Assembly: GCA_038236965.1 (NCBI GenBank)
Contig: JBBRZF010000072.1
Location: forward strand, 1-15,630
Direction: 5' to 3'
Length of the DNA stretch: 15,630 nucleotides
Origin: JBBRZF01 sp038236965
GTDB lineage: Bacteria > Acidobacteriota > Terriglobia > Terriglobales > Acidobacteriaceae
Shown here: positions 1 to 7,215 of the stretch, in pieces
How the letters are laid out: each line of letters starts with the position of its first letter
Position numbering within the stretch: position 1 is the stretch's first letter
Made by a program: the position numbers and the translations under genes
Notes under the pieces: model-generated
Database searches by the model: none
Told to the model about the DNA's origin: nothing
Seen by the model: the letters and a program-made list of their open reading frames with translations, nothing else

Positions 1-180
1 AAGAGTCGAGGAGGTGCTGGTTTTCCCGCAGCACTCTGTCTTCGGGGCGGGTTCTCTCCGGATGAATGGTTGGCAACACCATAAGCAAACGTCGGGCACA
101 CATGGGCACCAGTTCGCGATAGCGAAGTTCTGAAGATGTTTTTACGCTTGGGAGATGGAAGCCCTCGACTTTGTGTAGGG
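1..180. other. Left-edge stretch, coding status unresolved
   Basis: No complete gene is visible between the window edge and the stop codon of the MFS gene at 181. Two partial readings are open. On plus, the frame from position 2 runs without a stop to a TGA at 131-133; it begins RVEEVLVFPQHSVFG and could be the C-terminal tail of a gene convergent with the MFS gene. On minus, a frame is open across the whole stretch and includes RELVPMCARRLLMVLP, which could be the N-terminal part of a gene continuing leftwards. Both have ordinary codon use and neither has a recognisable domain in so short a length. A plus-strand tail would make the usual convergent layout, but I cannot decide between them. 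Confidence 0.3.
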
Positions 181-1410
181 CTAATCTCCGGGGACGTGCA
201 GGATTTCTGCAACCCGATGCACGGAGACTCCGCGACTGCTGACGGTCGCCAGCCAAAGACTTATCGCGCAAACGACTACGAGGCACGCGATGCAGGCGGG
301 CCATCCGCCATGCATGTAGGCCCATCCGGTGAAGGTCGCGCCTGCGCTTCCGCCGAGATAATAAAACGTTACGTAGAGTCCGGCGGCAGAAGAGCGTCCG
401 CGTCCGGCGATGACGCCGGTCTGCACCGTGGCCGACGCCTGCGAGATAAAAATTCCCGATGAGAAGAATGCGAGTCCGGCTATGACTGCCGTCAGAGAAT
501 GCGAGAGCGTGAGCAGCAGTCCGCAAGTGGACATGGCGAAAGCGAGCACAGCGGTTTTGCCGAAGCCATGGCGATCCAGGTAACGGCCGGAGAGCGGCGT
601 AATGATGACTCCCAACAAATAGACGAGGAAGATGCTGCCCAGTTGCTCCGGGCTGAGGTGGAAGGGTGCTGCGGAGAGATAGAAATTCGCGTAGGTGAAT
701 ACGCCGGTGAGTCCGAAGAGCACGCTGAAGCCGAGCGCGAAGGTGGCGAGCAGGCGCGGATTCTGGAGATGGCGGCGCATGTCGGCTAGCGCGTGCCCCA
801 TGTGAGGCGCGGCAACGAAATTCTTTGCCAGCGGCAGCCAGCGCCACACCAGTACCGCGCCGCAGAAATTTATCGCGCCAATGATCAGAAAGGACGCGCG
901 CCAACTGACGTGGGTGGCGACGATGCCGGCGATGAAGCGTCCGAGGAATCCGCCGATGACCGTGCCCGTGATGTAGGCGGCCATAGTGCGCCCGACGCGG
1001 TGTCCCTGCCACTCTTCATTGATGTAGGCGATGATGACGGCAACGACGCCGGGAACGAAGATCCCCTGCAGAAATCGCCAGAAGATGAGCGCGTGCAGAC
1101 TGCTGGATGTGGCAGCCAACATGGTCGGCACGGTGATTCCAAAGAGCGCAGGCACGATCACTTTTTTGCGGCCAATGCGTTCGGCGATGAGTCCGATGAA
1201 GGGCGCGGTGGTGGCCACGGCGAAAGTGGTCGCGCTTACGGTGAGGGCGACTTCCAGTTCGGTCGCATGGAACAGGTCGCGAAAAAAGGGAAGCAGCGGC
1301 TGCGTGCAATACACATTCAAGAATGTGCAAAGTCCGGCGATCATGACCGCGATGAGTGGCAGGCCGAGCGCGGGTTCCGCGCTATTCGCGTGTGTGGGCT
1401 TATTGGTCAT
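181..1410 (-). CDS. MFS transporter, YnfM-like
   Basis: A 409-residue inner-membrane secondary transporter of the major facilitator superfamily with about 12 hydrophobic segments, the usual length. After a hydrophilic start of some 16 residues, the first membrane segment ends in a Y-C-T-Q-P-L-L-P motif typical of the YnfM/YgaY-like exporter group. The loop between TM2 and TM3 carries the MFS motif A (GLIAERIGRKK), and a WR-FLQG motif follows in TM4. Members are thought to be drug or metabolite exporters; the substrate cannot be told from sequence. The gene is divergent from the tldD-like gene, with 119 bp between start codons. No clear Shine-Dalgarno precedes the ATG. A 9-bp inverted repeat overlaps the start codon and leader, so local regulation is likely. 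The family is clear; the substrate is unknown. Confidence 0.9.
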   Translation of the reverse strand: MTNKPTHANSAEPALGLPLIAVMIAGLCTFLNVYCTQPLLPFFRDLFHATELEVALTVSATTFAVATTAPFIGLIAERIGRKKVIVPALFGITVPTMLAATSSSLHALIFWRFLQGIFVPGVVAVIIAYINEEWQGHRVGRTMAAYITGTVIGGFLGRFIAGIVATHVSWRASFLIIGAINFCGAVLVWRWLPLAKNFVAAPHMGHALADMRRHLQNPRLLATFALGFSVLFGLTGVFTYANFYLSAAPFHLSPEQLGSIFLVYLLGVIITPLSGRYLDRHGFGKTAVLAFAMSTCGLLLTLSHSLTAVIAGLAFFSSGIFISQASATVQTGVIAGRGRSSAAGLYVTFYYLGGSAGATFTGWAYMHGGWPACIACLVVVCAISLWLATVSSRGVSVHRVAEILHVPGD

Positions 1411-1449
1411 CGCGTGACTTCAAGGGTAACATTTGCGAGTGTCACGCGA
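1410..1449. promoter_or_regulatory. 9-bp inverted repeat at the MFS start codon
   Basis: TCGCGTGAC at 1410-1418 and its exact reverse complement GTCACGCGA at 1441-1449 flank a 22-nt spacer. Arm centres are 31 bp apart, about three helical turns, so a dimeric regulator could hold both from one DNA face. The inner arm touches the first base of the MFS ATG. A weak -10-like CTAAAT on the minus strand (1458-1453) would place the transcript start near the outer arm, so the repeat could be an operator or, as RNA, a hairpin near the start codon. The repeat is seen; its function is inferred. Confidence 0.45.
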
Positions 1450-1529
1450 ACTATTTAGAACGCGCCGGATCGAGTCCTGCATCCAGAGTAGCAACGAGAT
1501 AATTGGTATGATTCCGGTTCGGGGTAAGC

Positions 1530-2996
1530 ATGAAAAATTTTGCGGATTGGTCACTGGATACGGCAACATCGCGCGGCGCCACCTATGCGGAAGCGCGGTT
1601 AGTGGATGAGCGCAGCCGTTCGCTCGCAACCAAGAATGGGAAGGTCTCCAGCGCTTCGGACGAGGAGACGATGGGCCTCGGCATCCGCGTCATCGCCGAC
1701 GGAGGTTGGGGTTTCGCGGCGACGGAAGACCTGACACAAGCGGGCGTAGAACGCTGCGCGGCCCACGCCGTGGAAATCGCGCGCGCGTCCGGCAAAGTAC
1801 AACGCGCTGAATTGCGACTGGCGCCGGAAAAGGCGGCGACGGTGGACTGGTCGTCCCCCTGTGCCATCGATCCGTTTTCAATCTCGATCGAAGAGAATCT
1901 CGACCTGTTGCGGAAGATCGATGAGACGCTGCGGTCGGTGGAAGGCGTGACGCTGGCGGAAACGAATATGAATTTCCGCCACTACGAGCAATGGTTTTGG
2001 AATACCGATGGCTCGGACATTCACCAGGTGCGCACCACGGTAGGCGCGGGATACGCGGCGTATTCGTTCCATGGAACGGAGATACAGAAACGGTCCTACC
2101 CGAATTCTTTCGGTGGACAGTGGCAGAACAAAGGCTACGAACTGGTCGCCGAATTGAAGCTGCTGGAAAATGCGAAGCGTATCGCCGAAGAGTGCGTCGC
2201 GCTGCACAAGGCGGAGCAGTGCAAGCAGGGACGCGCGAACATCATCCTCGACTCTTCGCAACTCGGATTGCAGATACATGAATCCGTCGGACACCCGATC
2301 GAACTGGATCGCGTGCTGGGCATGGAAGCGAATTTTGCGGGCACGTCGTTTCTCACGCTCGACAAGCTCAACCATCTGCAATACGGCACACCGCTGGTGA
2401 ACGTCGTTGCCGACGCTACGGAGAGTCATGGGCCGGGCCTGGGAACATTTGCCTACGATGATGAAGGCGTGGCCGCGCAATGTGTTCCCATCATTACCGA
2501 GGGCCAGTTTCGCGGATACCTTTCTTCACGCGATACGGCGGCGATGATAGGGCACCAACGCTCGGGCGGAAACATGAGAGCGGAAAACTGGAATCGCGTG
2601 CCTATCGTGCGCATGACGAACATCAGCATTCTGCCCGGAGAAAAGCCGCTCTCGCTGGATGAACTGATTTCGCAGACCGATGATGGGATCTTCATGCAGA
2701 CGAATCGCTCGTGGTCGATCGACGACAAGCGCTACAACTTCCAGTTCGGCTGCGAGATAGGATGGGAGATCAAGGGCGGCAAACTGGGAAGCATGATCAA
2801 GAACCCCTCCTATTTCGGCATCACCACGGAGTTTTGGAATTCGATGGACGCGATCTGTAGTCGCGAGGCCTGGACGCTTTGGGGCACTCCGAATTGCGGC
2901 AAAGGCCAGCCGCAGCAAACGATGGGCACCGGACATGGCGCAAGCCCCGCGCGCTTCCTCAATATAAAAGTGGGCAGCGCATATTCCGGGACGTAA
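1530..2996 (+). CDS. tldD: TldD-type zinc metalloprotease subunit
   Basis: A 488-residue TldD/PmbA family protein, close to the usual 480. The zinc site HExxxH is present as HESVGH (residues 250-255), with a conserved Cys at 408 in an F-G-C-E context as the likely third metal ligand. In E. coli TldD forms a heterodimer with TldE; only TldD carries the metal, and the pair degrades unfolded peptides and trims RiPP leader peptides such as microcin B17. The partner gene follows after 55 nt, so the two are very likely an operon. ATG 1530 is preceded by a purine-rich GGGG at a suitable distance, and a TATGAT hexamer at 1507-1512 could be the -10. No RiPP precursor or maturase is visible nearby, so a general cytosolic proteolytic role is more likely. 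Confidence 0.93.
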   Translation: MKNFADWSLDTATSRGATYAEARLVDERSRSLATKNGKVSSASDEETMGLGIRVIADGGWGFAATEDLTQAGVERCAAHAVEIARASGKVQRAELRLAPEKAATVDWSSPCAIDPFSISIEENLDLLRKIDETLRSVEGVTLAETNMNFRHYEQWFWNTDGSDIHQVRTTVGAGYAAYSFHGTEIQKRSYPNSFGGQWQNKGYELVAELKLLENAKRIAEECVALHKAEQCKQGRANIILDSSQLGLQIHESVGHPIELDRVLGMEANFAGTSFLTLDKLNHLQYGTPLVNVVADATESHGPGLGTFAYDDEGVAAQCVPIITEGQFRGYLSSRDTAAMIGHQRSGGNMRAENWNRVPIVRMTNISILPGEKPLSLDELISQTDDGIFMQTNRSWSIDDKRYNFQFGCEIGWEIKGGKLGSMIKNPSYFGITTEFWNSMDAICSREAWTLWGTPNCGKGQPQQTMGTGHGASPARFLNIKVGSAYSGT

Positions 2997-3051
2997 TGCA
3001 TTCACCGGCAAAATGAAGTGACTAACCAAATCGAAATCGATAGGTGGATGA

Positions 3052-4446
3052 ATGCTCGACAAAAGCAAGGCTCAGGAAATTTTCAAGAAGATCAAAAAGC
3101 TCTCCAGCGCTGACGATGTCGAAGTGCTGGTGGTTGGCGGACGGTCGGCGCTCACGCGCTTTGCCAACAACGCCATAACGCAAAACGTTTCTGAAGAAAA
3201 TTACGAGATCTCCGTGCGCTCGGTTTTCGGCAGTCGCACCGCTCGCGCTTCCACCAACAAGTGGAACGACGAAGAGAGCCTGCGGCGCGTGGTGCAGTCG
3301 AGCGAACAACTGGCCCGCGTGCAGGAAGAGGATACCGATCTTGCACCCATGGTAACTGTCGAGGAAGCAGAGGGCGCTGGCCGATCACCTTCGCTGCCGC
3401 GTCGCGATTTCGAGCAGGGTCACAAACTTGGGCCGCTGCAGCGTGCGGAGCATGTTGCCCGCATGGTCGCCATAGCCGACCGAAGAAAACTAACGGCTGC
3501 GGGGACGGTCGCCGTGGCCGAGCAAGTCGAGGGAATCTTCAATTCGCGCGGAGTCGCGCGCTGGCATAAACAGAGTCACGCCGAGTCGTCGGTCACGATG
3601 ATTGGCGCTACTTCCTCCGGCTGGCAAAAAGCGAATTCGCCCGATGTCTCGCAGTTCGATTCCGCGCAATTGGCTGAGGTCGCCGCGCAAAAGGCAGAAG
3701 CCTCGGTGAATCCGCTGGAGCTTGCGCCGGGAAAATACACAGTGATCCTTGAACCCTCGGCCGTCCAGGACCTGGTCGGATTCATGTTCTGGGATTTCGG
3801 TGGACTGGCGCTATTGGATCAACGCTCATTCCTGAGCAATCGAATCGGTACGAAACTTTTCGGCGAGAACATCACGGTGTTCGACGACGTGTATCATCCG
3901 CTGCAATCGGGTGCGCCGTTCGATGGAGAAGGCGTGCGTCGCGAGCGCGTGGAACTTATCCGCAATGGTGTGGTGAAAAACCTTGTTTATGCGCGCGCAA
4001 CGGCGAGGCGTATACGCGAATCCGAATTCGCGTCACAACTGGGTGATATTCACGCCACGGGGCACGGATTCCCGCTGCCAAACGAAATCGGCGAGATCCC
4101 CATGAACATCGTCTTCGAGAATGCCGGGGATGCGAAGTCGGTGGAGCAGATGGTTTCCGAAGCCGAACGCGCCGTGCTCGTAACACGCTTGTGGTACATC
4201 CGCGAAGTGGACCCCTACGAGAAGATCCTGACCGGCATGACTCGCGATGGCACATTTCTGGTCGAGAAGGGAAAGATCGGGCCGGGCATCCTCAATTTCC
4301 GCTTCAACCAGAGCCTCATACACATGCTGCAAAACGTGATTGCTATGGGAAAACCCGTACGCGCGAGCGGAGAGGAATCGTTCGACATGGTTGCGCCGCC
4401 GATGATGATTGGCGACTTTAATTTCACGGAAGTCACAAAATTCTAG
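3052..4446 (+). CDS. tldE: TldE/PmbA-type metalloprotease partner subunit
   Basis: A 464-residue TldD/PmbA family protein without an HExxxH motif, as expected for the non-metal-binding TldE (PmbA) subunit that forms a heterodimer with TldD. The N-terminal domain shows the family's sequence on self-related features (VLVVGGRSALTRFANNAI, then VSEENYEISVRSV). The C-terminal half contains the family block around residues 285-315 (VFDDVYHPLQSGAPFDGEG), where the start-to-end spacing matches PmbA, and ends with a beta-rich stretch finishing GDFNFTEVTKF. ATG 3052 has a good Shine-Dalgarno (AGGTGG a few bases upstream). It lies 55 nt after the tldD-like gene in the same direction, which supports co-transcription and a functional heterodimer. 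Length is usual for the family (about 450). Confidence 0.9.
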   Translation: MLDKSKAQEIFKKIKKLSSADDVEVLVVGGRSALTRFANNAITQNVSEENYEISVRSVFGSRTARASTNKWNDEESLRRVVQSSEQLARVQEEDTDLAPMVTVEEAEGAGRSPSLPRRDFEQGHKLGPLQRAEHVARMVAIADRRKLTAAGTVAVAEQVEGIFNSRGVARWHKQSHAESSVTMIGATSSGWQKANSPDVSQFDSAQLAEVAAQKAEASVNPLELAPGKYTVILEPSAVQDLVGFMFWDFGGLALLDQRSFLSNRIGTKLFGENITVFDDVYHPLQSGAPFDGEGVRRERVELIRNGVVKNLVYARATARRIRESEFASQLGDIHATGHGFPLPNEIGEIPMNIVFENAGDAKSVEQMVSEAERAVLVTRLWYIREVDPYEKILTGMTRDGTFLVEKGKIGPGILNFRFNQSLIHMLQNVIAMGKPVRASGEESFDMVAPPMMIGDFNFTEVTKF

Positions 4447-4448
4447 GG

Positions 4449-4469
4449 TTAGACGCCAGACGTTAGACG
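4449..4469. repeat. Short tandem repeat, 7-bp period
   Basis: Three 7-bp units, TTAGACG, CCAGACG, TTAGACG, lie directly after the tldE stop codon, followed by a partial unit TTGG. The stretch CGCCAG at 4454-4459 also pairs with CTGGCG at 4474-4479, giving a 6-bp stem with a 14-nt loop. There is no adjacent T-run, so it is a poor intrinsic terminator, although a T5 follows at 4496-4500. A second short-period array of a different unit sits at 10966-10997. Confidence 0.5.
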
Positions 4470-4565
4470 TTGGCTGGCGCGAAGATCAAAAGTGCTTTTT
4501 CGTCTTCCTCGCCCGTATGGGGACCGGTCCTGAATGGGTCGAAGTAGGGAATACACTTTAGTAAT

Positions 4566-4594
4566 TTGTTGCATTCTGCAGCGAAGCGTACATT
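4566..4594 (+). promoter_or_regulatory. Possible promoter of the PilZ gene
   Basis: TTGTTG (4566-4571) and TACATT (4589-4594) are separated by 17 nt, the standard sigma-70 spacing, though the hexamers match the consensus only 3/6 and 4/6. The predicted transcript start (about 4601) falls at or just before the GTG at 4604, which would make the message nearly leaderless. Pattern match only. Confidence 0.35.
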
Positions 4595-4603
4595 TGTCGG
4601 AAC

Positions 4604-4921
4604 GTGCCGACATCTTCGCCCAAAGACGACATGCGCAGCGCAGTGCGGTTCCCTCTGGAACTGCCGGTTGCCGTGCATGCTCATCGCGAACGCTTCGAGG
4701 CCACCACGAAGGATATCTCGGCCGGCGGTGTCCTGTTCACGATGGATAGTGTGGTCGACGTCGGCAGCGTAATCGAGTTCTCCATTTCCATGCCGGCACA
4801 AATTATCGGCGCGGAGCAAGATATTCTGGTGAAGTGTGTCGGACGCGTGGTACGCTGCTCGCCGGATGGTGATAAATGCGCTGTCGCCGCGGTCATCGAT
4901 GAATACAAGTTCGCACGCTGA
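4604..4921 (+). CDS. PilZ domain protein (c-di-GMP receptor)
   Basis: A 105-residue protein made of a single PilZ domain. Both c-di-GMP-binding signatures are present: RxxxR as R11-S-A-V-R15 and DxSxxG as D37-I-S-A-G-G42, followed by beta strands (GSVIEFSISMP, ILVKCVGRVVRC) of the PilZ barrel. Such stand-alone PilZ proteins bind the second messenger c-di-GMP and act by protein-protein contact in motility, polysaccharide export or transcription control. The GTG at 4604 was chosen because the frame is open there; an internal ATG at 4631 (Met10) would still keep both motifs, and neither start has a strong Shine-Dalgarno. The stop lies 29 nt before the response regulator at 4951, so the two genes are probably co-transcribed. 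Target unknown. Confidence 0.85.
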   Translation: MPTSSPKDDMRSAVRFPLELPVAVHAHRERFEATTKDISAGGVLFTMDSVVDVGSVIEFSISMPAQIIGAEQDILVKCVGRVVRCSPDGDKCAVAAVIDEYKFAR

Positions 4922-4950
4922 CCAGGCTAGTAACTTTTTGAGAGTAGGCC

Positions 4951-5718
4951 ATGGCCATTAACAAGGCCACAGACCCAACAGACTGCACCGAGCATCCCGC
5001 TCGCTCGCTCCCCACCCGCATCGTCATCGCGGATACGGAGCCCATCTTCCGCGTTGGAATGCGGAAGATCTTCGCCCTTGAGGAAGATTTGCGCGTGGTA
5101 GCGCAATCGGAAGGCCTCGGGCAGACGATGAACACGCTCCTCAAGTTTCCCGCCGACGTTTTGCTGTTTGAAGCCGCCATGTGCCCCAACCCGGCGGAGG
5201 CCCTCTCCGAAATATTGAAACGCTGGCCCGAACTGAGGATTATCGTGTTGGCAACAACGGTCGGGGAGGACCAGACGGTGGATTACCTGCGGCGCGGCGT
5301 CAGCGGCATCGTTACTCGCTCCATATCGCCCGACCTGCTGCTGCGTTGTGTGCGCAAAGTCGCCGAAGGCGAAACCTGGCTCGACACCAAGGGAGTGAAC
5401 TGGGTCATCGAGGCCTATCGCGCCCAAGCTGCACAACTCACCGCGCCCCGCGCACGCGCCCGCTTGAGCGACAAGGAATTGTTGATCATCTCCGGCGTTA
5501 CTCAGGGCTTGAAAAACAAGGACATCGCACAAGAGATCGGCACCACCGAGCAAGTGGTAAAGAATTATCTGCGCAAGGTGTACGACAAGCTCGGCGTTAG
5601 CGACCGCCTGGAACTGGCCCTTTATTGCATGCACCATCGCTTGCTGGAAAATTTGCGCAAGCCTGCCGAAGCTCCCGATGGGCCCGAAAAGGTTAGCGGC
5701 GCAATCGCCGGCTCCTAA
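4951..5718 (+). CDS. LuxR-type response regulator with degenerate receiver
   Basis: A 255-residue NarL/FixJ-like regulator: 20 flexible N-terminal residues, a receiver domain at about 21-145, a linker, and a LuxR-type helix-turn-helix at about 170-230 (LSDKELLIISGVTQGLKNKDI, then VVKNYLRKVYDKLGV), so it should bind DNA. The receiver is atypical. Aligning ADVLLFEAAM with the usual PDVVLLDLxMP puts Glu74 at the phosphoacceptor Asp. The acidic pair is D28-T29 instead of D-D, and the conserved Lys after beta-5 is Arg123 (GIVTR). The conserved Thr (T102) remains. Phosphorylation is therefore unlikely, and a Glu there can mimic the phosphorylated state. No sensor kinase gene is nearby. ATG 4951 has GAGAG upstream, and the PilZ gene ends 29 nt before. 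Confidence 0.9.
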   Translation: MAINKATDPTDCTEHPARSLPTRIVIADTEPIFRVGMRKIFALEEDLRVVAQSEGLGQTMNTLLKFPADVLLFEAAMCPNPAEALSEILKRWPELRIIVLATTVGEDQTVDYLRRGVSGIVTRSISPDLLLRCVRKVAEGETWLDTKGVNWVIEAYRAQAAQLTAPRARARLSDKELLIISGVTQGLKNKDIAQEIGTTEQVVKNYLRKVYDKLGVSDRLELALYCMHHRLLENLRKPAEAPDGPEKVSGAIAGS

Positions 5719-5811
5719 AACTGCTTGTCTCTGCTGCTTTCGTATTATCCTTATATCTTGCAGTGGTAATCTTCTTGAAGTCTAAACTCCGCACCTTCCT
5801 GTGAGGCAAAT

Positions 5812-6291
5812 GTGAAAGGCGATCCCAAAGTCATCGAATTACTGAACCAGATGCTGAAGGCTGAACTGACGGCCATCAACCAATATTTTCTGCACGGCGA
5901 AATGTGCGAGAACTGGGGCTACGAGCGCCTGGCAAAAAAGATCCGCAAGGAATCGATCGAAGAGATGGTTCACGCGGAAAAATGCATGGAGCGCATCCTG
6001 TTTCTCGACGGCACTCCGAACATGAGTGATTATTTCAAGATCAATATAGGACAAACCGTCGAAGAGCAGTTCAAGAACGACCTTCAGCTTGAGTTCGATG
6101 CCGTCAAGCGTCTGAACGACGGGATCAAGATCTGCGAAGCGGCTAACGACGGCGGCACGCGTCAGTTGGTGGAAGAGATATTGTCGGACGAAGAAGAACA
6201 TATCGATTGGCTGGAAGCGCAACTCAATGCCATCAATGACATTGGCATCCAGAACTACTTGACCGAGCAATTGAAAGCCGACAAAGAATAG
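5812..6291 (+). CDS. bfr: Bacterioferritin
   Basis: A 159-residue ferritin-like four-helix protein of usual bacterioferritin length. It forms a 24-subunit shell that oxidises Fe(II) and stores ferric iron. All ferroxidase ligands sit at the same numbers as in E. coli Bfr: E18, E51, H54, E94, E127 and H130. Met52, the heme-binding residue shared by two subunits, is also present, so heme binding is expected. The GTG start at 5812 is supported by a GAGG Shine-Dalgarno a few bases upstream; the ATG overlapping it at 5810 runs straight into TGA. No bacterioferritin-associated ferredoxin (bfd) gene is adjacent. It is followed by a strong terminator at 6307-6338. The peroxide-defence operon on the other strand ends nearby, which fits a shared role in limiting Fenton chemistry. 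Confidence 0.95.
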   Translation: MKGDPKVIELLNQMLKAELTAINQYFLHGEMCENWGYERLAKKIRKESIEEMVHAEKCMERILFLDGTPNMSDYFKINIGQTVEEQFKNDLQLEFDAVKRLNDGIKICEAANDGGTRQLVEEILSDEEEHIDWLEAQLNAINDIGIQNYLTEQLKADKE

Positions 6292-6306
6292 ATTGGGCAC
6301 AGACAA

Positions 6307-6338
6307 GCAAGGCTCGCACTCGCGGGCCTTGCCTTTTT
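6307..6338 (+). terminator. Intrinsic terminator after bacterioferritin
   Basis: GCAAGGC (6307-6313) pairs with GCCTTGC (6326-6332); inside it, CGC and GCG extend the stem past one T-G pair. CTTTTT follows at once (6333-6338). It starts 15 nt after the bfr stop and separates bfr from the tRNA. Confidence 0.85.
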
Positions 6339-6361
6339 CTGCCAAGCTGGAATCGCGGAAC

Positions 6362-6389
6362 TTGGAAACAGCTTTTCAGATGTTACAAT
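6362..6389 (+). promoter_or_regulatory. Promoter of tRNA-Ser
   Basis: TTGGAA (6362-6367) as -35, a 16-nt spacer, and an extended -10 TGTTACAAT (6381-6389, hexamer TACAAT). The predicted start near 6396 precedes the mature tRNA at 6404 by about 8 nt, typical for a tRNA leader. Confidence 0.65.
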
Positions 6390-6403
6390 CGATATTCCGA
6401 AGC

Positions 6404-6493
6404 GGAGAGGTGGCCGAGTGGCTGAAGGCGCACGCTTGGAAAGCGTGTTTAGGGGAAACTCTAACGTGGGTTCGAATCCCACCCTCTCCGCCA
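6404..6493 (+). tRNA. tRNA-Ser (anticodon GGA)
   Basis: A 90-nt class II tRNA. The acceptor stem GGAGAGG (6404-6410) pairs exactly with CCTCTCC (6483-6489), followed by discriminator G6490 and an encoded CCA (6491-6493). The anticodon stem CACGC/GCGTG encloses the loop TTGGAAA, giving anticodon GGA at 6438-6440, which reads UCC and UCU. A long variable arm lies between the anticodon stem and the T arm, whose loop is TTCGAAT. The long variable arm and G discriminator are serine identity features. Confidence 0.97.
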
Positions 6494-6539
6494 GTGCCTT
6501 TTATCTTCCTTGTATCTGATCGTGTACTTACCTGCGCAC

Positions 6540-6563
6540 AAAAAAGGCGGCTGGTTAGCCGCC
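6540..6563 (-). terminator. Intrinsic terminator of the perR-ahpC-ahpD operon
   Basis: Read on the minus strand, GGCGGCT (6563-6557), loop AACC, AGCCGCC (6552-6546), then six Us (6545-6540). It lies 26 nt after the ahpD stop. On plus, the hairpin is followed by CTCTCCTTTT, so it might also act weakly behind the tRNA. Confidence 0.9.
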
Positions 6564-6589
6564 CTCTCCTTTTCCCCACAACACACTTG

Positions 6590-7141
6590 TCAAGCGGTAG
6601 CGCCTGCTCCTGCCAGCGCGTCCTCGGCATCGAACACCGCAGCCAGGGCGTGAACGACCGAGGCTATGCGTATGGTCGCCATGATCTGCTCTTCGCTCAT
6701 CCCTTTTTCGCGCACGACCCTCTCGTGTGAATCCACGCACTTGCCGCATCCGTTGATGGCCGATACAGCGATGCACCACAATTCAAAATCTTCCTGCTGG
6801 ATTCCGTGCGAGCGAATGGCGTTCATCCGCAGTCGCGCCGGAAGCGTCGCATACTTCTCATTCGACGTGAGGTGATGGAAGCGATAGAAAATGTTGTTCA
6901 TCCCCATGATGGCGGCCGCCGCCTTGGCTGCCTCCAACGCTTCTGGAGACATGAATTTCGCCGCTTCCTCTGTCACGGCGCGGGTGAGGGACGCGTTTTT
7001 ACTGGCGATGGCCGTTGACACCACCGTGCCCCAGTTCTGCTGCGCGTTCAGTTCCGTCTGCTGCAGAACAAGAGTTGAGAAATTCAGTTTCAAGTCTTTT
7101 GCGTAAGAGGGAATTGTGTCCAATAAAGTGTCGAGCGTCAT
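6590..7141 (-). CDS. ahpD: Alkyl hydroperoxide reductase AhpD
   Basis: A 183-residue AhpD of the carboxymuconolactone-decarboxylase fold. In Mycobacterium tuberculosis AhpD links AhpC to dihydrolipoamide-based reduction and has weak peroxidase activity of its own. The catalytic set is complete: C132 and C135 in the motif GCGKCVDSHE, plus H139 and E120, each exactly two numbers later than the M. tuberculosis residues (E118, C130, C133, H137). The frame is open further upstream to 7255, but ATG 7141 is preferred because it has an AAAGG Shine-Dalgarno and gives the family length and N-terminus; the longer form would also overlap ahpC. It lies 74 nt after the ahpC stop on the same strand and ends just before a strong terminator. 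Confidence 0.94.
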   Translation of the reverse strand: MTLDTLLDTIPSYAKDLKLNFSTLVLQQTELNAQQNWGTVVSTAIASKNASLTRAVTEEAAKFMSPEALEAAKAAAAIMGMNNIFYRFHHLTSNEKYATLPARLRMNAIRSHGIQQEDFELWCIAVSAINGCGKCVDSHERVVREKGMSEEQIMATIRIASVVHALAAVFDAEDALAGAGATA

Positions 7142-7215
7142 CAAGTGCCTTTCGATCTCAATCGTGAATGTGACGAGAATGGCCCCGCGGTGTAGTCGCG
7201 CGAGGCCGTTCCCGA

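Noticed and set aside
793..1458. 221-residue open frame on plus opposite the MFS gene
   Set aside because: It is antisense to a well-recognised transporter, is rich in Asp, Gly, Arg and His from the GC-rich complement, and has no domain.
4927..5637. 236-residue open frame on minus across the response regulator
   Set aside because: The plus strand carries a clear receiver and LuxR DNA-binding domain; the antisense product has no recognisable family.
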